A program made the position numbers and the translations under genes. From contig NC_084933.1 in the NCBI RefSeq assembly GCF_958298935.1, positions 25,072,334 to 25,136,333 on the forward strand: 64,000 nt of DNA, given 5' to 3'. This document shows, one piece after another, positions 23,464-41,700 of the stretch (positions are counted from its first letter, which is position 1; the number at the start of each line of letters is the position of its first letter). The DNA is from Phragmites australis (Eukaryota > Streptophyta > Magnoliopsida > Poales > Poaceae). Under the pieces are notes generated by a model, which saw nothing but the letters and a program-made list of their open reading frames with translations, was not told the origin of the DNA and ran no database searches.

Positions 23464-23939
23464 CAGAGCATTAGAGAGTTGAAGTCCAAGTAAGAAATAT
23501 ATAAGTGAAAATCATATTGCCCAGTTTGATTCAACATGTCTTTGTTTTATATAAATAAAAATTTAATTCCTCATATCAATACTGATAATTTAATGCCAAA
23601 GAGCGTCGGAGATATAGAAGTGAAGTTATATGATCAGAATCAAACATGAAGATTTGCGACGCCAGTAACTCTCAGTTTTCAAAGAAAGAATCAAGTGTAT
23701 AAAGGCCAAATAACATTTGTCACTTCAAGAATTTTGTATTTACCTGTTTTTTTTTCTGCAAGAAGCTCTTCCTGACCTTTATTCTTTGCCGGGTTGGCAG
23801 AAACTCTTCCTGGTTTCTATAAGTCTCCAATAAATAAACAGGAGAAGATAAATTATACAGTAGCTTTTGTCCACCAAAGAACTCTTATCACCAAGACCTT
23901 CGGGAAAAAACCTATTCTAAAAGTATCTATCTTAAGTGG

Positions 23940-26900
23940 CTAGTCTGAGATCATGTCCTCCAATTCAGGAATGTCTGATCCACCAACACGATTATCATCT
24001 AATTCGGCTTCATTTGATGAATCCCTTCCCAATGGTGTATGCTCTCCATAGTCCAAATCCCTCCAGTCGAGGTCCCCATCACTAGACTGGTTCTCAACAG
24101 CTGCCCCAACATGTTTAATTAGGTGCGGCCTGCTATGTCCAGTTTTTCCCTTTGTTCTTGCACAAATGCAATCTATAGGATACTCATGGAATTCGCCTCT
24201 TCCTGGTTTAATCTCATTGGGCTCCCCCACAAATCCCTTTTGGAACGTCTGAACTTTGGATGCAAATGTGTCCCAACTCATGCTGGTTCGATTCAGAAAG
24301 AGTGAGTAAAGTTTCTTAGCATTGGGCCTTATGGTCCTCTTGTGCCCAAAATATCTCCTGAAACCCACAATTTATCAGTCAACATCATAGCCTTAAATTA
24401 TAACAAAAACATAAAACAAATTTACTTTGTTCAATCAATTGCCATTAAAATTATTTAACCTAAATTAACCACTACATAGAAATTCAAAGAAAGAATACCT
24501 TCGACCAGCCAACATTCTGGCCATGTTGCCATTGTTGTTTGTCATGAAAACATCGCTCCCATCACATACGATAAAATCAAGAGCAGCCATGCGAGATGAA
24601 TACGGTAAGAATGGTGCTAACTCCTCCTTGCTCGCTAGAGTCTCCTTTGAGTGAAAGTTTGGGAAGAGTGCTTTCAGAGGTGCCAATGTCTCCTCACCTC
24701 CATATACATCTCCTGATGCAACATATAGGTGCACGTCCTTCCCGAATCCCAATGCCCTGAGCATGAGGCCGACTTCCTCTGGTGTTAGAGGGCACTTACC
24801 GTGCCGCCGTTCTCTGTCAGGGTTACTTGCCTGTACAGAATTTGTAAATGCGGTACAGTAAAAACCTAAAATGATCATACGTTCACAAGAATCACTAGGT
24901 AATACCGTAATACTCTCTTACATGCAGGGTCTTCCACCTCTTACGAATCTCACCGAGTTCTATTCTCTCAATGTCTCCACCCCCATAGTAGCAACCAGAG
25001 AAAGCAAGCATGTCAGGCTCAAATCTGTCAAAAAGTGTGCCAATAGAGTTAGCGCCTACTCTATATGCAACACAAATGATGGACCGAAAAAATGTCTAAT
25101 ATCACCTTAGGTGAAGAGCAATGAAGCGTCCACTTTTTGCCCTCATTCTTTGAACAAGCGTTTCACCCATTTTGAGAATTGGATCCGTGAACTGTAGTGC
25201 ATGGTAATTGACTCTACACCTAAGCTTTTGAAGATCAGTCTCTAACCTATTGGACATTCGGTAGTCAAATTTTGTTAGTTGAACAACCTGTGGGTGGAAG
25301 TTCAAGAAACAATGTCAGAATTGAGCATTTTCAGCTGAAAATGTCAAACTTAAGGAAACACATCAAGTTCACAAACTGCAATGCTTACATGCTTTTTTAG
25401 AAGAGCAGGTAGTACTCGGTTCTCGTAGCATTTTGGAGTACACTTCCTAGGAATACGCATCTTATAGGGTGATGGCATTTTCCCATTCCTATCAGGAACT
25501 TGCCGTATGATCTTTACATCATTTGAGAGCGTGGATATGAATGAATCAACATCAAATATCTCTGCAAAATCACTGCAATGCAGAACTCAAGATTAGGAGA
25601 AGGTACTTTGCTACAACAAACAAGAGAAGGTAATGGCAGTGACCTCGCGTCTTTCCAGAAGGATTTCTGATCCAGCTTTGGAACGACAAGCGTTGCATTC
25701 AGAATGCGGGCTGCCAAAACAGCATCTATGATCTGAAAATCAGATAAGCAGCAGAATTTCCTCGTCATGTATGGGCCAAAAAAAGAGGTCATAGAAAAAC
25801 CGATGTTGGAATAGAAGAATTTTTTCATTACTTTGTTCTCCATTTATTAAGGACCGAAGCCATGATTTACGCTCACACACTGGCAACTAGCTTGCCGAAC
25901 GCATTTACCCCCACCACACATTTTTACTTAATGTCCCAGAATGCATGTCGTCAACTTTTTAAAATTTTGAACATAATATACATAAACGTATTTAGATATT
26001 TCATCAAAAGCACTTCGGTATAATTACGCTTTTAGTAAGTTTTACTACCATGTAAGTATATAACTAAAAGAGCAGCAATCAAAGGCTATTGGAGGTCCTG
26101 TTGATATCAAATAACAAGTAAAAAGAACCTAAGTAGTACTACTTAGCTATGGAAACAACAGAACAGAAGTGCGCTTGCCACCAATAACAAACACCAGGAA
26201 GTAAATGGTTGCCCACAACATTCTAAATATGATGGAATTGGCACTTGTTAAGATTATTCACGAACAAAATTAGCAAATAAGCATTTGGTACACAATTTAT
26301 GACAGAATAGTTGTCCGTACCAGCTAATACTGGCAACTGGCAAGAAATGAAAGAAATATGTCAATTGGAGCAAACCAACAAAAGACAGAAATGCAAGGAT
26401 GCAGTCACGTAAGGGGGAATCAACAAAGTGGTTGGAGTACAGGAGTGACTAGTTGATAGCTGATCGTATCAAAGAGTTGTTGGAGTAAATGACTAACTAG
26501 TACACGCTGGACGCGTACATTTGAAGGAAAGGGATCTGAAGCTACAATAGTAGCATGTAAATGCTCCTGAACCTCATCATTGCCAAACATAGACAATGAC
26601 ACTACGTCACCAACATAAGAATTCAGATAGTCTACCTATGCACTGAAATCAAAACATAATTTACTTGAACCTAACCACAACGCAATTTAATCACCGAGTT
26701 GCTCGACCAATGAAAAACTGAATGTTCTGATGGTAGAAACTAGCAAGTGCACTGTTCAATTGACAGTTTGTATCCTCTTACCCCTGTTCGCTGCTGGTTC
26801 AGTCCACCGCTCGTCGCGATCATCAGATAGCGATCCGACTTCGTCACGGTCTTTGCATCTGGCGGAACATACAGAAAAAAGTAAGCTCTATTGCTACCAA

Positions 26901-27527
26901 ACACACGCGCTGCGTCAATTCCTCCCCCAAGCGAGACGTTTCGTGTACGAAAATAAATCAAAATGTTGCGAGGAACGCGTACCGGCGAACTGCTTGGTCG
27001 CGTTGCTGCAGGCGAAGAAGTTGCTCGCCGCCTTCGACTCCCAGAGCTCCTCCCCCAGCTTGCTCCCACCGCTCTGCGAACCACGAATTCGACAAATTCA
27101 CCGCTTAATTCCTCCGGTAAACGAAACAACTGATGAACCAAACACCGAATTGTGCACTCACGGGAACGCTGAAATCCACGGTGCCAATAACATTTCTACG
27201 CAGCTCCTCTGGCTTGTTCAACTGCTGGGAGAAGAACAGGAACCCGCGTTAAGGAAGGAGCATGACGAAATCGGAGACCAACCCATTTGACCATTTCATG
27301 AAGCAACGACTCCCGTCGTCCCAAAATCAGACGAAGCGTACCAGGAACGGGGGATTCGGGCGGCGAACAACACGTGCGCCGCCGCCGCCGAGCGGCGGCG
27401 ACAGGAAGCAGTGGAACGCGACGACGACGAGCAGCAGCCCGGCCGCCGCGAACGCCGCCGCGGCCGGAGCCACAGCGGGCACCACCCACCGACGGTGGTA
27501 GTGGTGGCGCCGCCGCCTGGAGCCCAT
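23940..27527 (-). CDS. O-fucosyltransferase family protein (PF10250-type), 10 exons, 574 aa
   Basis: Type II Golgi membrane protein of the plant GT106/O-FucT-like family, expected to transfer fucose (or another sugar) from a nucleotide sugar; the acceptor is unknown. Exons are 27527-27342, 27224-27162, 27073-26983, 26858-26782, 25732-25644, 25572-25389, 25287-25106, 25024-24922, 24830-24499 and 24357-23940. All have GT-AG introns and matching phases (1725 nt in total). A basic start MGSRRRRHHYHRR precedes one membrane segment (about residues 14-40). Family hallmarks follow: ILNATLVVPKLD in exon 5, HLRFEPDMLAFSGC across exons 7-8, and in exon 9 LPYSSRMAALDFIVCDGSDV and NNNGNMARMLAGRR. An acidic tail ends EDMISD. 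The ATG was chosen because it is the only one in frame before the membrane segment. No damage is seen, so the gene is probably functional. Confidence 0.92.
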
Positions 27528-31690
<4,163 letters not shown>

Positions 31691-31695
31691 GGCCA

Positions 31696-33246
31696 TACGA
31701 AAAATTAAGTGAATAAGTATCTTAGTTTATTTATGTGATGAGTTGTTGATAAAATTTGAGTTAAATTGGGCTTGTACGTGCTTGGTCTTGCTCGTGGCTA
31801 GCTAAAGTTAGAGTTAGAGTTGTCTGTTTCTGAGTAAGGAAATTTGACCTCACCAGAATGTCTGTTGTTTGAAAAATTGGATACATAGGATGATCCAGTA
31901 TTCTAAGCAAGATACACCGGAACTTTTTCAGTGCTGAAGCAGAATTAAAAGCAAACACCGAATGATCCGGTGATAAGCTAAGATTATCGTCAGACTATTT
32001 CTTGCAGATAAGGATTTCTTAGTGCACAACTGAGTCCAGAGCACCGGATTCTTGAGCAACGTGGAAATTTTTGATTGGTGGCAAAATTTGAAAAGTGCGT
32101 CAGACGGTCCGATTCTGAGTTTGTGAACACCAGTGTTCACCGGACGAATTCTTGCAGAGGGGTTACAAACCGTAGTCTAGTGCATTTGAACTAACCGAAT
32201 GATCCGGTGATCGACATTAGAACACCTGAAGCTTCTGCTGGACAGTTTGTTGCAGAAAACAAAATTTCTCAGGATGCTGTTGTGCTACACTTACTGGATG
32301 TTCTGGTGCTCAGAGGATAAACACGCTGGAACATCTGGTGTTCGTAAAATTCTTGGCGTTGTTCTAAATTGAATTCTCATTTCAACAATGAATTCTTGTG
32401 TTGAACTAACGTGTGATGTAGGTTGGAGAAACATATTTGCTTGTGTCAGGGTATGCACGTGATGTAGGCAAATTGGCGGTCGATGACGGGATGATCGGAG
32501 CCAAGTAGGTACTTGGTGCTGGACGATCAAGAAGGTCGGACTGAGTCAAGAGTGAAGCAAAGCATGAAGTTATGGATGAAGATGGCGTATTGATAAAGTA
32601 AAACGAAGGGGATGTCGATGCAAGTGATAAGGCAACCCGATGAATTGGGGGCGGAAGAGACTTGCTAGTGGTCAAGGCCGCAAGACGAAGGACATGTATC
32701 GACATTAGAGTGCTTTTTGTTGTGGCAAAGCAAGTGACAGCTAGTCACGCTTTGAAAAGCGTGCTAAGGTTTCGCGGTTGGGCCACAAAATCGCAGGAGG
32801 ACTGGAGGGTCATGTGGCATCATCATGAAACTTTCGTCAAGGTGAAGCTAAGTCATGAAGAAGCCGTGACCGTTCGATGGACGGAGTAAAAAATAGATCA
32901 AAATATCTCGGTGGTAGGTAGGAATGTATTATCAGTGAGGGGTATTTTGGGAACAAGGACACTTATGGGTAAAGACACCTTTTTAGGCCTATAAATATAG
33001 GGGTAGGGTTGTAGAGAGAGGTTGAGCTAGCTATTTGAGAGCCTAATGATAGATTTTGAAGGAGAGAAGAGGATAGACTTAGTCTTTGTAATAGTTTAGA
33101 ATTTTTTTGAGAGAAAAAACTTTAGAATCTATCTAAAATAGGACTAATCTTTGTACTTAATGAAATGTGTTTTCTTGCATATGCTCATGTCTATCTCCTT
33201 CTAGTCTTTATCTATTGGTTCCCTTGCTTTGTTGCAAGTTTTCTCA
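31696..33246 (+). repeat. Left LTR (full length)
   Basis: 1551 bp. It contains 17-bp interrupted palindromes such as the one at 31956-31972 (CACCGAATGATCCGGTG) and another at 32193-32209. A TATAAATA motif at about 32991 is followed by a leader-like segment shared with the right LTR. Confidence 0.8.
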
Positions 33247-34571
33247 TTTTGGTGGTGTTTTATGTTTTTGGTTGTGAGGGGAGTCTTTCATGTACATACT
33301 CTATCTTATTTTTGTTGTATTTGTATTGCATAACATTTTGTAAGATTAACATACTAGATAAGCTTCACTTATATGTTCATTGCACTTTCTTGTACTATAT
33401 GAGAATTTGTGCTAAGTGTAGTGGATATATAACAAACGTAAGTTTATACTCTTATTGTGACATGTCTTAAAATCTATTAAGTAAGCTTGTATTTTTAAGA
33501 ATGAACTTGAAATGTGAATGATAAACCTAATCACTTATCACTTTTGAGTGTTTGCTTTAACTTGATCAATGTTTAAATTAGTGTTAGTTATGTGAAAAGC
33601 TTATGCTTGAGTCTTTGATATTTGTCTATATAAATATTTAGCCTATGATCAACTTTCGAGAGAGTATGGACTCTTTTGTATCGCAAATGCACAACTTGTC
33701 TTGGTTTTGTGAAAAATTACATCTCTTGAATCCTATGTTAAGTTAATTAAATGAATGATCAAATTTTGAGCTAAAAGTGAATCCAATACGGTGGCTTAAT
33801 GCTTAATGTGGTTTGCCAAAAAAGTGAACTCATAGTTGCTAAAGTTTACTTGATGATAGTAAAATGATCAAATGCTAAAGTTAACATGTGCCTTTAAATG
33901 TGCAAAGGATGTTCCTTTTCATCTTGTCAAACTAAAACTTGAATTGATATGTGGGCGTTTGTATAGCCAGTCAGATTAAATTTATTTGCCTAGTTTGAAC
34001 TTAACATAGCACTAGTTTTCCTAATCTTTACACTGATCATAAAATTATAGATGCTTTTGTTGTGCCCTTTTTTTTATAATTGAACAACATGATCAAAACT
34101 TGCTACTCCTGGTGCTTGTGACATGGAATTACTTTGAGACCTTGTGCGTCTTTGAGCTATATTGTTTTGACATCTTTAATACTTGTAAGTGTTTTGTGAT
34201 CTATATGTGAAGCTTTGTAGGTTTGTATCGCATTCGCACATCGTTTGTATTGCAAAAGGGGGGATTAAAATGGGCAAAATTGCACAAGATATAGAGAGTT
34301 TTTGCATTCATGTATGCTCTTTTTGCATTCATGATGAATCCATTACCAATAAGGGGAGAGAAAAATGATACAAGAGGGAGAAAATCCAATGTCGCGAGCT
34401 TTGATGGCTTCTTTTTAGCTTCCGCCTTTTTCAATTCCATTTTATGATAAGTGATCTTGTTCTTGCTTTTCCTTAGCTTTTGGATCACTTAGATGTGCTA
34501 AATGGTTCTCGTGTTTTAACTCCTTCTTTGATCTTTATGTGTGTTGTCAATAGACTCATCAGGGGAGAGAT
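33247..34571. other. Non-coding interior of the element
   Basis: AT-rich with many short frames but no gag or pol motif. It ends in a purine-rich stretch before the right LTR. A clear primer-binding site was not found after the left LTR. Confidence 0.6.
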
Positions 34572-35365
34572 TGAGAAACCAAGTACATAAGTGCCTTGGT
34601 TCATTTGTGTGATGAGTCATTGATAAAGTTCGAGTTGAATTGAGCTTGTACATGCCTGGTCTTGCTTATGGCTAACCAAAGTTAGAGTTGGAGTTGTCTG
34701 TTTCTGAGTTCAGAAAATTTGAACTCATCGAAATATCCGGTGTTTGAGAAATTGGCTACACTGGATGGTCTGGTGTTACCAAGGAAGACACACCATAGCT
34801 TTTTCGGTGCTGAAGCAAGATTGGAAGCGAATGTCGGATGGTCCAGTGATAGGCTCAGATTATCGCCAACCTATTTCTTGTAGAGAAGGATATCTTAGTG
34901 CACAACTGAGTTCAGAGCACCATATTGTCCAGTGTTGTGATGGACTGAGCACCGGAGCAATTTTTGGTTGGCGGCAAAATTTGAAAAGTGTGTCGAACGG
35001 TCTGGTGTTGAGTTTGTAAACACTGGAGTGTTTACCGAACTAATTCTTGCAGAGGGGTTGCAAATCATAGTCTGGTGCACTTAAGGGCAAAGACACTCCC
35101 TAAGCCTGTAAATAGAGTGATAGTGTTGTAGAGAAAGGTTGAACCAGCTATTTAAGAGCCTAGTGATAGGTTTTGGAGGAGATGAGAGGATGAATTTAGT
35201 CTTTGTAATATGCTAGAGTTTTTACGAGAGAAATTTTTTTAGAATCTACCTAAAATAGGACTGACCTTTGTGCTTAATAAAATTCATTTTCTTGCATATG
35301 CTCATGTTCATCTCCTTCTAGTCTCTATATTGATTCTCTTGCTTTGTTGTAAGGTTTTTTTTTTA
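34572..35365 (+). repeat. Right LTR with internal deletion
   Basis: 794 bp, starting TGAGAAACC. It matches the left LTR at both ends but lacks the central segment corresponding to about 32190-32960. Confidence 0.8.
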
Positions 35366-35370
35366 GGCCA

Positions 35371-38300
35371 AAATTTTTCTATCTCGTGAAGTTGTTCTTC
35401 TTGTTACTAGAGGTATAAAAATTATATATGAGTGTATATTCATAGATCTTAAGTTTCCCAATTTTAGATCATCAACTTAAAATGTTACTTCTTTCTGTGC
35501 CCATCTCCTTCAATTATTTTTAACCTCGTATTCATGGGTCTTAAATGAAACCTCATATTCATATGCTATCTATGAGTCACAAGTTTTATTTTTATTTTTC
35601 CTTCATTTCTCTCTTTATTTTCGTATGTGCGTTGTGAGAAGTGTCATGTGAAATAGGAATAGATCATTTATTTCAAAAGAAAATTATAAGACAGCTTTCG
35701 TTCCGCAATGGGCGTCACCCCCGGCCAGCCCAAAAGCTGCCTACCAAGTACTGTACTAACCCTGGTTAACTTCTAGATAAGAACGGTCCAGAGCATGGCG
35801 ATTCGCAATCAGAAGCCCTGATCCGAGACTTGAACCGGATCTGCCGGCACTTATTAAGTGGCTCCAATAATTCAGCCCTGCCGTGGCTGAATCATTGCTC
35901 TGCTGTGTGATGTGGTGTAGTAGACTACACCTAATGGGTAGTGCCCCATTGATCGCTTTGATCAGGGGAGGTCAGGGGAAAGAAATACCAGATTGGCGAA
36001 GTGATCAAGCCTGAAGATGATTCGCAGGAAGCAGGTGATCTGACTGTATCTGTTGGGAGGAGCACATGGGAGTTCAGAGAGCGACTGTGGTTAGTTTACA
36101 TTAGAAACTAGGAGCAAACGGTAAGCGTTGAGCCTTTTGTATAGGGATCCACGGTTGCAGAGTGACGGGGAGTGCGTGTGCAGTTCATTAACGCCCCGGT
36201 GGTCACTGTTAATGCCGTCCCTTCGCTTGGAATGGCGTCCACAAACGGCCGGTCTGTTATGATTGGGTTGGGGTGGATCACGATGTGCGTGGAAAGTGAT
36301 GGGAAGTGGAGAGGAAATCAGGCAATCAGCTGCTTCGTGGTGGTGGCAGAGATATGGCGGTACTGCCTGGAGTACTACTCCACCACTACTCCTTGTTCCA
36401 AGAAAAAAAGTGGTGCGTGGGTCAAACTATTTTAGTTTAGTGAATAACAGCTACCTTTATTAATCTTTAGGGTGTCCGTTCAAGATGATAAAAAAACGTC
36501 GATTCGGAAAATAGTTTCAGATTATCAGTGTCCAGAACAACATAAGGCTAGTAGTACTATTTTTAGTGTCTTAAAAAGATTTTAAAATAATAATAATATA
36601 TTTTATTAAAAAATTAAAAAATAATACTCAAAATCTGATATTTGTAAAAATATGTACATGTCGGGACGAGGGTCCACTGCACATAGCATATGGCTACGTG
36701 AAGTGTTGATATATCTCTAATCGGTACTTTGCGTACTAGCAATATGTTTTATGTAAATATCATATTTTCTAATAAAATAATAATATTTAAAAAATTCCTT
36801 AAAAAAGTCATTTGGTTCAGATCTCCAGAATAGCAACTGGGCACATCAAGAGCCGTAAACTGACCTGCAAATCTGCATTGCTTTGCTGGCCGAGTACTGG
36901 CCGAAGTAAACAATGTCAGATTCTCCGGCATGAAATTAGTAAGAGCAACTCTAGCACACCTATAAATCTTTTCGTTTCTAATTTTTCGTACCTTACGAAA
37001 AAAATTATTAAGACGAGATCTCCTTCATATTTAGAATTATCTCTTAACAACTCTCTAAAATTCTTCTCCACATCTATAAAATAAAAACTAATAGCTAAAT
37101 CTTATCTTCATCTCCGGTCCCTCTCCCCAGTCCATTCGAGCTGTATGCCTAAGGGTTTTCCGTCGTGGGTGAAAATCTCGTCGTGAAGTGATTTTCGTTC
37201 CCGTCAGTGTTTCAACGGTTTCTTTTCATGTTTCTCGTCACGAAGGAATTCTCAAAGTCATTCCTTTTTGAAGACATGATTTTTTCTCCTTTTTCCTCAC
37301 GATTCCTCTCGAAAGAAAACTGTTAGAGATGAAAAAAAATAAAGAAAATAAGAACGAGAAAATAAATTAAAAAAATAACGAAATGAAAAAAATATAATTA
37401 GAGATACTCTAATAGCGCACCCTAAAGCTAAACCCTGGCTAACGACAGGCTCAGATCCTGAGCAGTGGACAGTGGGCTGACAGACCAGCGGGCCCGGGAC
37501 CGCACCGCGCCGTACGAGCACCCAAACCGGGGTGGGCCCGTGTGTCAGGGGGAGGATCTGGCGAGAAGTCGATTGGACGACGAGGTCTCCTCAAAACCAT
37601 CGTACAGGACGGGAGGGTACTCCCTGGTCTCTCTACTACGCCTTTGCCCTTTACTTCCTTGCCCTTTGCTTGCGCTTGGAGTTTTCTACTACGCCTCCGC
37701 CTCCGCCTGCCCTGGATGCGTCCGTCCATCGATCCCTGTGTGTACCTTATGCACAGTGGGGGCAACCAAATAGGGACTCTCTTTCTCCTTCTTTCTCCTC
37801 CTCTTTCTCCTTCTTTTTCTCTTTTATATGCTAGAAAATTAAAGGAGGCTTGGAGGGGCTCCAAGAGTAGTTTACTCTTGGATTGGAGGTTTGGGTAGAA
37901 CCTGAATGTGCAAAACGGTACGGCTGAAATTTCTCTTGGATTGGATTTACATGACCAGTGGGGACTCGAAGCATAACTTCCTCTACATTGGTTCGAATTC
38001 TAGCTGCTCACATTGAGGTCGCAGGTTTATCTGTTGCTTTTGCTTTTTTGCATAGGCGTGTACCAAGCTGGAGATGCACTTGTGCGGTGTGCGTCGTATG
38101 TCCCTCTAGTTTGTGTACCTAAAAAAAGAACCTTCCAAGAAGAGTAGGGCTGTATCATTTTCTATTTGGGCCTTACTGGCCTAAGAAAAGCACTCAGATA
38201 GGCCCATTAACGGCTACTACTAGCTTGTTTTTTTCAATACTACAAAGCATTACGTAAAATTTATCACACCTCTACAGATGCAACAGAAATAACACAATAT

Positions 38301-38550
38301 TTCTCAACGAGGAAAGAATAACACAATATCAGCATTTCCATTGCTGTTAGTCTGATATTCATGAGGATATACAACCTCGGCACTTTAACAGTTACGCTGT
38401 ATATCAGTATACGAACATGTCACAACGCTAAATAAGTCTGTCCAAATGGACACCAGAGGAGGAGCTGCTTTCATTTCTTAAGAAAAAGTTCCTTTCCAAT
38501 TTTTGCAATCGGCCGCTCCTCGTAACAAATATCAATACGACTTGACCCGC
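35371..38550. other. Intergenic DNA
   Basis: No gene could be supported. The stretch at 35690-36170 is GC-richer and contains a hairpin GATCCG...CGGATC around GTTCAAGTCT on the minus strand, but it does not form a tRNA. Confidence 0.45.
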
Positions 38551-38551
38551 C

Positions 38552-38565
38552 GGGGGGGGGGGGGG
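38552..38565. repeat. G14 homopolymer
   Basis: Fourteen consecutive G, about 150 bp beyond the LAZ1-like stop codon. A second G14 run lies at 58693-58706. Such runs are prone to sequencing or assembly error. Confidence 0.95.
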
Positions 38566-38714
38566 TCAGCTATCTACACGGCACAACCTGAACTTGCGTA
38601 GGCTAAAGAATGGCCTGCATAACAGGAACCGTTGTCAGTGAGTTTTCCATCAAGAGGTCACTGTTTTTTTACGTGGTATGGTTTGAAATTTACCACTCAT
38701 GCAAAGCAAAATCG

Positions 38715-41700
38715 TTAGTTCTTCACTGCCCAGCGATGACCCCTAATCTCATACCCATCAGATGCCTGATCACCACCTCCCCAGCTGTCCACAGCAGCAG
38801 TAGCTGAGCTTACAACTCTGCGATGTTTTTTGGCCTTCGTGACCCCACTGTCACTTGCGCTGCCACTTAATAATGGATCATCAATCCCACGAACTGGTCT
38901 CTCTGCTGTTGCTGCACTCACCCAGTTGTCATCCCGGCTTTTCATACGTTTATCATTCTTTTTCATCAATTTATCAAAGCGCTTCTCCACTGGCCTCACT
39001 GCTTGGTTAACAGTGAACTTGAAATCCTTGATCACCTATGGTAAAAGCGAGGAGAAAAAGAAAACAAAGCATGGGAATTATACTTGCAAACATATGCTGC
39101 ATAGCTAAACCATCTAAACCATGCAGTACATTATAAAACAAAGCATATTTGACTTGTGTCAAGGTAATATTTGTTCCACTAGTTTGAAAAATAAAGCCCA
39201 ACCTACTCCCTTCAGCTACAAATAAGTGTCGTTTTGGGTTGTGTGTAGTCAACATTTTCAAACTTTGACTACAAATTACTCTTCATGTATTAAGTTTGGA
39301 TATTTGAAAATGATACTATTAGATTTGTCTCGAGAAGTAGTTTCATAATACTATAACTTTGCTATATTCTATAAACATATTACACCAAAAGATAGCGGTA
39401 AAAGATGTGTTTTGGGGACCGTGTTAATGTCCAAAACAACACTTATTTGTGACTGCAGGGTGTAACTTACAAAGAAAGAAAATTTATCGGTAATGAACAG
39501 GAAGAAAGAAGATTTGTTCCTAAGACTCACATATTCTCCGCTGCCGATAACAAAGTCCCGAACACTCTCTTTTATGTTTGTTGAGCTTCTCTCATCTGAT
39601 TCCAACTGTGGAAGCTTCATTTTGGTGGGCCGGTTGCTTTCCTTAATTTCGTAAGGGTCCACAGGGTCAGATGATACATAATCCCCAAGTACAGAAATGT
39701 TTCCTGGTGACTGATTAGCTAAGAGTTCATATGGCTTGGCTGGGAACACATAGAGGTGAACAACCGAAGCAATGCCCATCTGTCCTGGAGAAAGGCATTG
39801 ACTCTGTCAGATAGCTACAACAGCTAGCCACAGAAACAGCAACCAACAAAAATAATCTTTGAAGCTAAAACTAAGATAGATCAGCCCAGAAGGATAAATA
39901 CCTCTATGCAAATAATGAAATCTTGGATACTAGATTTCAACTCCAAGCTCTGGGCTAAAGGACTTCTAAGCAGGCCCAAAGCATACATTATTGCAATCAC
40001 CACACCTTGCCACCAAGTCAAGAATACTATAGATTTGAAAGAAACAAACTTAGCCAGAGGCTTTATATGTGCCAATTCGTCCTTGGTAGCTGTGTACCAT
40101 GCAACTAGACAATACAGTGCCCAATACTGACTAAAGTTCAGGACTGCAGCAAAGTAAGGGTACCTGCATCACAAAGAGACGTGCCTGAGTTTTAGTAAGA
40201 CAAATGGAGCAAAATATGAACACAGGAGAAGCGACTAACTGATTGAGCTATCTCAGCTTGGGTTTATTCCTGATGGAAAAGGTGAAAAGTATGATCTGGA
40301 ATATTTCCAAGGAATGGAGGGAGAAAATCTATCATGAAGATGATGCGACAGTTCCATTCTATCAGAATAGCTACTGCATAAACAAAACTCAATGTATGGA
40401 AGACACATTTTTCAAATGTGAGGATAAACAAGCAGAAAAGAAAGGACTATCTTACCCACATCGTAAATTGAATTCTCCATCACAATACACACCAAAAGGT
40501 TCTAGAAGAAGAGATAAGCTAGCTGTAAGGGTCTTTATGATCACCTGCAGGTGCGAAGCACTTAATTAAGTTTTATTTTCAACTTTTGAGATTTAACAAT
40601 TTGCAAGATGGGCCAGTGGAAATACATATTGGAAGATTCCAAATTTGATAATCTGGTAAAATCGCGTCCCCACTCTCCAGGGTTTCAATATAAAATTTAC
40701 AGGAAAATGATGGTGTATGATTCCCCTCTCAGAGGCATGATACAAAAGGGATTGCCTAGAACTCAAGCCGCCTTCCCTCTTCAAAAAAGCTATTGTTTTA
40801 TCTTCCCCACCTACATTTGATTAGCCATTATAAATAAATACAAATGAAGAGAAAGAAATACGAAAGCTGCACCAAACAATATACATTACCAAAATGTACC
40901 AGTAAAACACCATGTAAAACTACCAAGTGAATGATATAAATAGACTGTATGCCACTGACAAGACATCTACCAAGTTGTCAACAAATATGTTTTTTATTCT
41001 GAGACAATGGCTCCATTATGTTAATGCTACTTAGGCCTTATGAGAAACTAACTTGTACGCTTAGCATATGGTGTAATAGATAAGATAACAAGATTACATT
41101 TCTACATCATTTTTTCAGGAAATTACTACACATTAGTGCGACTGAGTAAAAACACACTGATGGTTCTGGGAAGCACAATGGCAGACCGCAGAGGTAGATA
41201 CAACGATGAAGTCATATAGAAACAAATTAGACCATAGCACTTTGTTTTGGAGACGAATAAACCCTTAGCCAACTCTACACTAAATGTAGGTACACAGGCA
41301 AAGACAACTGTTGCATGCAAGAAATAGGGGTGGTCACAATTAAGACATGTGTTCTCGAGAAAGCGATATCTATAGGCATACTTACCTAAACATGCAGTAA
41401 TATATCTTCCAAAGCAGTACATAGCAAATGCTTCATAACCATCGCGCAGGATGCCACAGTAAACACTCGTATTTGGATTTATCAAAGAAATATACTATAA
41501 CAAAAGAAGATTAAGAACATTAGATATATTGCTCGAATAATTTAGCACATATATAAAATGTTTTAGAGGCTTTACCGACTCAATTGCATAGCAAGGGACC
41601 ATAAGGATAACACCCAGTACAAATTTCTGTTCCTGTACAAGTAGAACAGAACCCAAAAACAGTTAAACTCATGCTCGCCTATAATACTGATATACAGAGC

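Larger units (their letters stand above)
31696..35365 (+). mobile_element. Non-autonomous LTR retrotransposon with a shortened right LTR
   Basis: LTRs lie at 31696-33246 and 34572-35365, with TSD GGCCA at 31691-31695 and 35366-35370. A purine tract CAGGGGAGAGA directly precedes the right LTR, giving plus orientation. The interior (33247-34571) has no retroviral domain, so the element depends on a partner. The right LTR is about 760 bp shorter. The join links the sequence near 32187 of the left LTR directly to that near 32962, and a CACTTA-like match at both ends suggests deletion by short homology. The LTRs are strongly diverged, so the element is old. Confidence 0.82.

Noticed and set aside
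35815..35860. tRNA-like sequence (GGTTCAAGTC on the minus strand)
   Set aside because: The hairpin has a 6-bp stem and 10-base loop, and no D-arm, anticodon arm or acceptor stem could be placed. A SINE B-box is possible but no A-box was found.
36935..37430. Possible MITE bounded by GAGCAACTCTAGCA-like ends
   Set aside because: The two ends are in direct, not inverted, orientation and no target duplication is seen.
38552..38565. G14 run as a possible G-quadruplex element
   Set aside because: A single homopolymer, possibly a sequencing artefact, in non-conserved flank; no further support.
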